Below, in pieces: positions 6,775-7,389 of a DNA stretch of 7,389 nt; position 1 is the first letter of the stretch, and each line of letters opens with the position of its first letter. The notes below the pieces were generated by a model, which was not told the origin of the DNA, did not search any database, and worked only from the letters and a program-made list of their open reading frames with translations. The position numbers were made by a program, and so were the translations under genes. Source of the stretch: Ruminococcaceae bacterium UBA794 (GTDB lineage: Bacteria > Bacillota > Clostridia > Oscillospirales > Ruminococcaceae); NCBI GenBank assembly GCA_002304735.1, contig DBIU01000007.1:9048-16436 (forward strand), read 5' to 3'.

Positions 6775-6803
6775 TGAAAATTCGCGGTTTTTCGGGCAGA
6801 TTA

Positions 6804-6819
6804 TTGTTGAAAACAACAA
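6804..6819. promoter_or_regulatory. 16-bp inverted repeat in the trpS-rpmB gap
   Basis: TTGTTG (6804-6809) and CAACAA (6814-6819) form a perfect 6-bp dyad around AAAA. It is A+T-rich and lacks a U-tract on either strand, so it is a poor terminator. It lies 26 bp upstream of the rpmB -35 box, where an operator could sit. Function unknown. Confidence 0.3.
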
Positions 6820-6845
6820 AAATTCGGTAATATTTGAAATAGTAC

Positions 6846-6874
6846 TTGAAATTCTGCGCGTTTTCTGTTAAAAT
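6846..6874 (+). promoter_or_regulatory. SigA-type extended -10 promoter of rpmB
   Basis: TTGAAA (6846-6851) and TAAAAT (6869-6874) each match five of six consensus bases and are 17 bp apart. TGT (6866-6868) before the -10 supplies the extended element. The expected start is near 6881, giving a leader of about 73 nt. A second TTGAAAT lies 12 bp upstream (6834-6840) without a usable -10. Confidence 0.8.
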
Positions 6875-6892
6875 ATTATTTGTAACGTGTTG

Positions 6893-6920
6893 AATTGTAC
6901 GGCAACATCGCACAATTTTT
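6893..6920 (+). promoter_or_regulatory. Weak dyad with T-run in the rpmB leader
   Basis: AATTGT (6893-6898) and ACAATT (6912-6917) can pair across 13 bases, and five T (6916-6920) overlap the end of the second arm. The arrangement resembles a small attenuator, but the stem is short and A+T-rich. It lies between the expected start site and the GGAAGG ribosome binding site. Low support. Confidence 0.2.
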
Positions 6921-6953
6921 GTCATAAATCTATCGGAAGGACGGTGTATTATA

Positions 6954-7145
6954 ATGGCTAAATGTGAAATCTGCGGCAAGAGCGTCGCTTTCGGAATTAA
7001 GGTTTCCCACTCCCACAGAAGAAGCAACAGAACCTACAAGCCCAATGTAAAGAAGGTTAGAGCGGTTGTAAACGGCACACCGTGCAGAGTATATGCCTGC
7101 ACTCGCTGCCTGCGCTCGGGTTTTGTTCAGAGAGCGGCTGACTGA
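6954..7145 (+). CDS. rpmB: 50S ribosomal protein L28 (bL28), zinc-binding type
   Basis: A 63-residue basic protein of the large ribosomal subunit, normal in length for a Firmicute L28. It opens with MAKCEICGK and carries the family signatures FGIKVSHSHRRSNRTYKPN (13-31, with the typical HSHRRSNRTYKPN stretch) and VYACTRCLRSG (46-56). CxxC pairs at C4/C7 and C49/C52 make it the cysteine-bearing C+ form that binds one zinc; a further C44 is not part of a pair. ATG 6954 is preceded by GGAAGG (6935-6940) at a rather long distance of 13 nt. It has its own promoter and a strong terminator, so it is probably monocistronic, though read-through from trpS is possible. Six of eight Arg codons are AGA, the bias shared with pckG and expected for a highly expressed gene. 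Confidence 0.97.
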   Translation: MAKCEICGKSVAFGIKVSHSHRRSNRTYKPNVKKVRAVVNGTPCRVYACTRCLRSGFVQRAAD

Positions 7146-7167
7146 TTTACGAATTTCATAAAAAATT

Positions 7168-7195
7168 GAGCCTTGATATTCAAGGCTCTTTTTTT
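7168..7195 (+). terminator. Rho-independent terminator of rpmB
   Basis: GAGCCTTG (7168-7175) pairs perfectly with CAAGGCTC (7181-7188) around a 5-nt ATATT loop, followed by seven T (7189-7195). It starts 22 bases after the rpmB stop. An A-run at 7160-7165 precedes the stem, so it could also stop transcripts arriving on the minus strand. Confidence 0.95.
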
Positions 7196-7221
7196 GTCTG
7201 TAATAGGTTGGCGGCTGCGAG

Positions 7222-7350
7222 TTTTCGCCATAATCTTACCGTTTGACTTCTTCGCCGCAGTCAAAGGGGAGTTTGCGATTTGCCCGCTTTTCGCCGAACG
7301 CGTTCCGTTTGACTGCTCCGCCGCAGTCAAAGGGAAGTTTGCGATTTGCC
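7222..7350. repeat. Two tandem copies of a 63-nt hairpin-containing intergenic repeat
   Basis: Copy 1 spans 7222-7284 and copy 2 spans 7288-7350, a 66-nt period. Each has TTTTCGCC, nine variable bases, then a 46-nt core (7239-7284 and 7305-7350) that differs at only three positions. The core holds a dyad: in copy 2 TTTGACTGC (7308-7316) and GCAGTCAAA (7323-7331) form a perfect 9-bp stem with a 6-nt loop, and in copy 1 one of the nine pairs is lost. No U-tract follows. The spacers are short and only two copies exist, so this is not a CRISPR. It resembles a dispersed palindromic intergenic repeat. Confidence 0.85.
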
Positions 7351-7358
7351 GAGTTGGT

Positions 7359-7389
7359 CGATTTTGGCGGCGTCGAGCCGCCAAAATCG
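7359..7389. repeat. Perfect 13-bp inverted repeat reaching the window edge
   Basis: CGATTTTGGCGGC (7359-7371) and GCCGCCAAAATCG (7377-7389) are exact reverse complements separated by GTCGA. The right arm ends on the last base of the window, and the base left of the first arm is T7358, so whether the stem extends cannot be seen. It could be part of the same repeat block as the tandem copies, an unrelated palindromic element, or the stem of a terminator whose T-tract is cut off. Confidence 0.7.

Noticed and set aside
7127..7384. Minus-strand open frame of 85 codons containing two copies of a QIAN(F/S)PLTAA motif
   Set aside because: The repetition comes from the 66-nt DNA repeat, whose period happens to be 22 codons. 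The frame also crosses the rpmB terminator and stop region and has no visible ribosome binding site.
7222..7389. Possible CRISPR array
   Set aside because: There are only two repeats, the conserved unit is 63 nt with an internal variable block, the gap between copies is 3 nt, and no cas gene is in view.

Overview
The window looks like chromosomal DNA of a Gram-positive, anaerobic Firmicute, most likely a gut or rumen clostridium (Oscillospirales/Ruminococcaceae-like). This rests on near-consensus SigA promoters with 17-bp spacers, strong AAGGAG-type ribosome binding sites, compact hairpin/U-tract terminators, a zinc-type L28 and the type of genes present. Lineage is an inference, because no marker was searched. 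No gene-free stretch exceeds 300 bases. The gaps are 1-216, 1354-1528, 3353-3482, 5750-5775, 6775-6953 and 7146-7389.

Layout, left to right. Positions 1-57 hold no definable gene; several frames stop early, so at most the 3' tail of a plus-strand gene is present. A clear rho-independent terminator (58-85) closes that outside transcript. A structured inverted repeat (136-195) follows. Next is a minus-strand gene (217-1353) for a DUF3810-type membrane protein with an HExxH zinc-peptidase motif. It diverges from pckG (1529-3352), a GTP-type phosphoenolpyruvate carboxykinase. The 175-bp gap between them holds two back-to-back consensus promoters, a 13-bp palindrome and a short hairpin at the start of the pckG leader. 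pckG ends at a good terminator.

A second plus-strand unit starts from an extended -10 promoter (3418-3446). It contains a LysN/Aro8-like PLP aminotransferase (3483-4670), a membrane-anchored beta-lactamase-fold serine hydrolase (4667-5749, ATGA overlap) and tryptophanyl-tRNA synthetase trpS (5776-6774, 26-nt gap). The spacing suggests one operon. No T-box leader is visible in front of trpS. rpmB (ribosomal protein L28, 6954-7145) follows from its own promoter and ends at a textbook terminator.

The last 190 bases are non-coding repeat DNA: two copies of a 63-nt hairpin-containing unit at 66-nt spacing, then a perfect 13-bp inverted repeat that reaches the window edge.

Overall this is mostly housekeeping DNA: central carbon metabolism, amino-acid metabolism and translation. 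I see no phage, insertion sequence, CRISPR array, toxin-antitoxin pair or defence locus. The items most worth a second look are the intergenic repeat family, the divergent DUF3810/pckG control region, and the unusual company kept by trpS.
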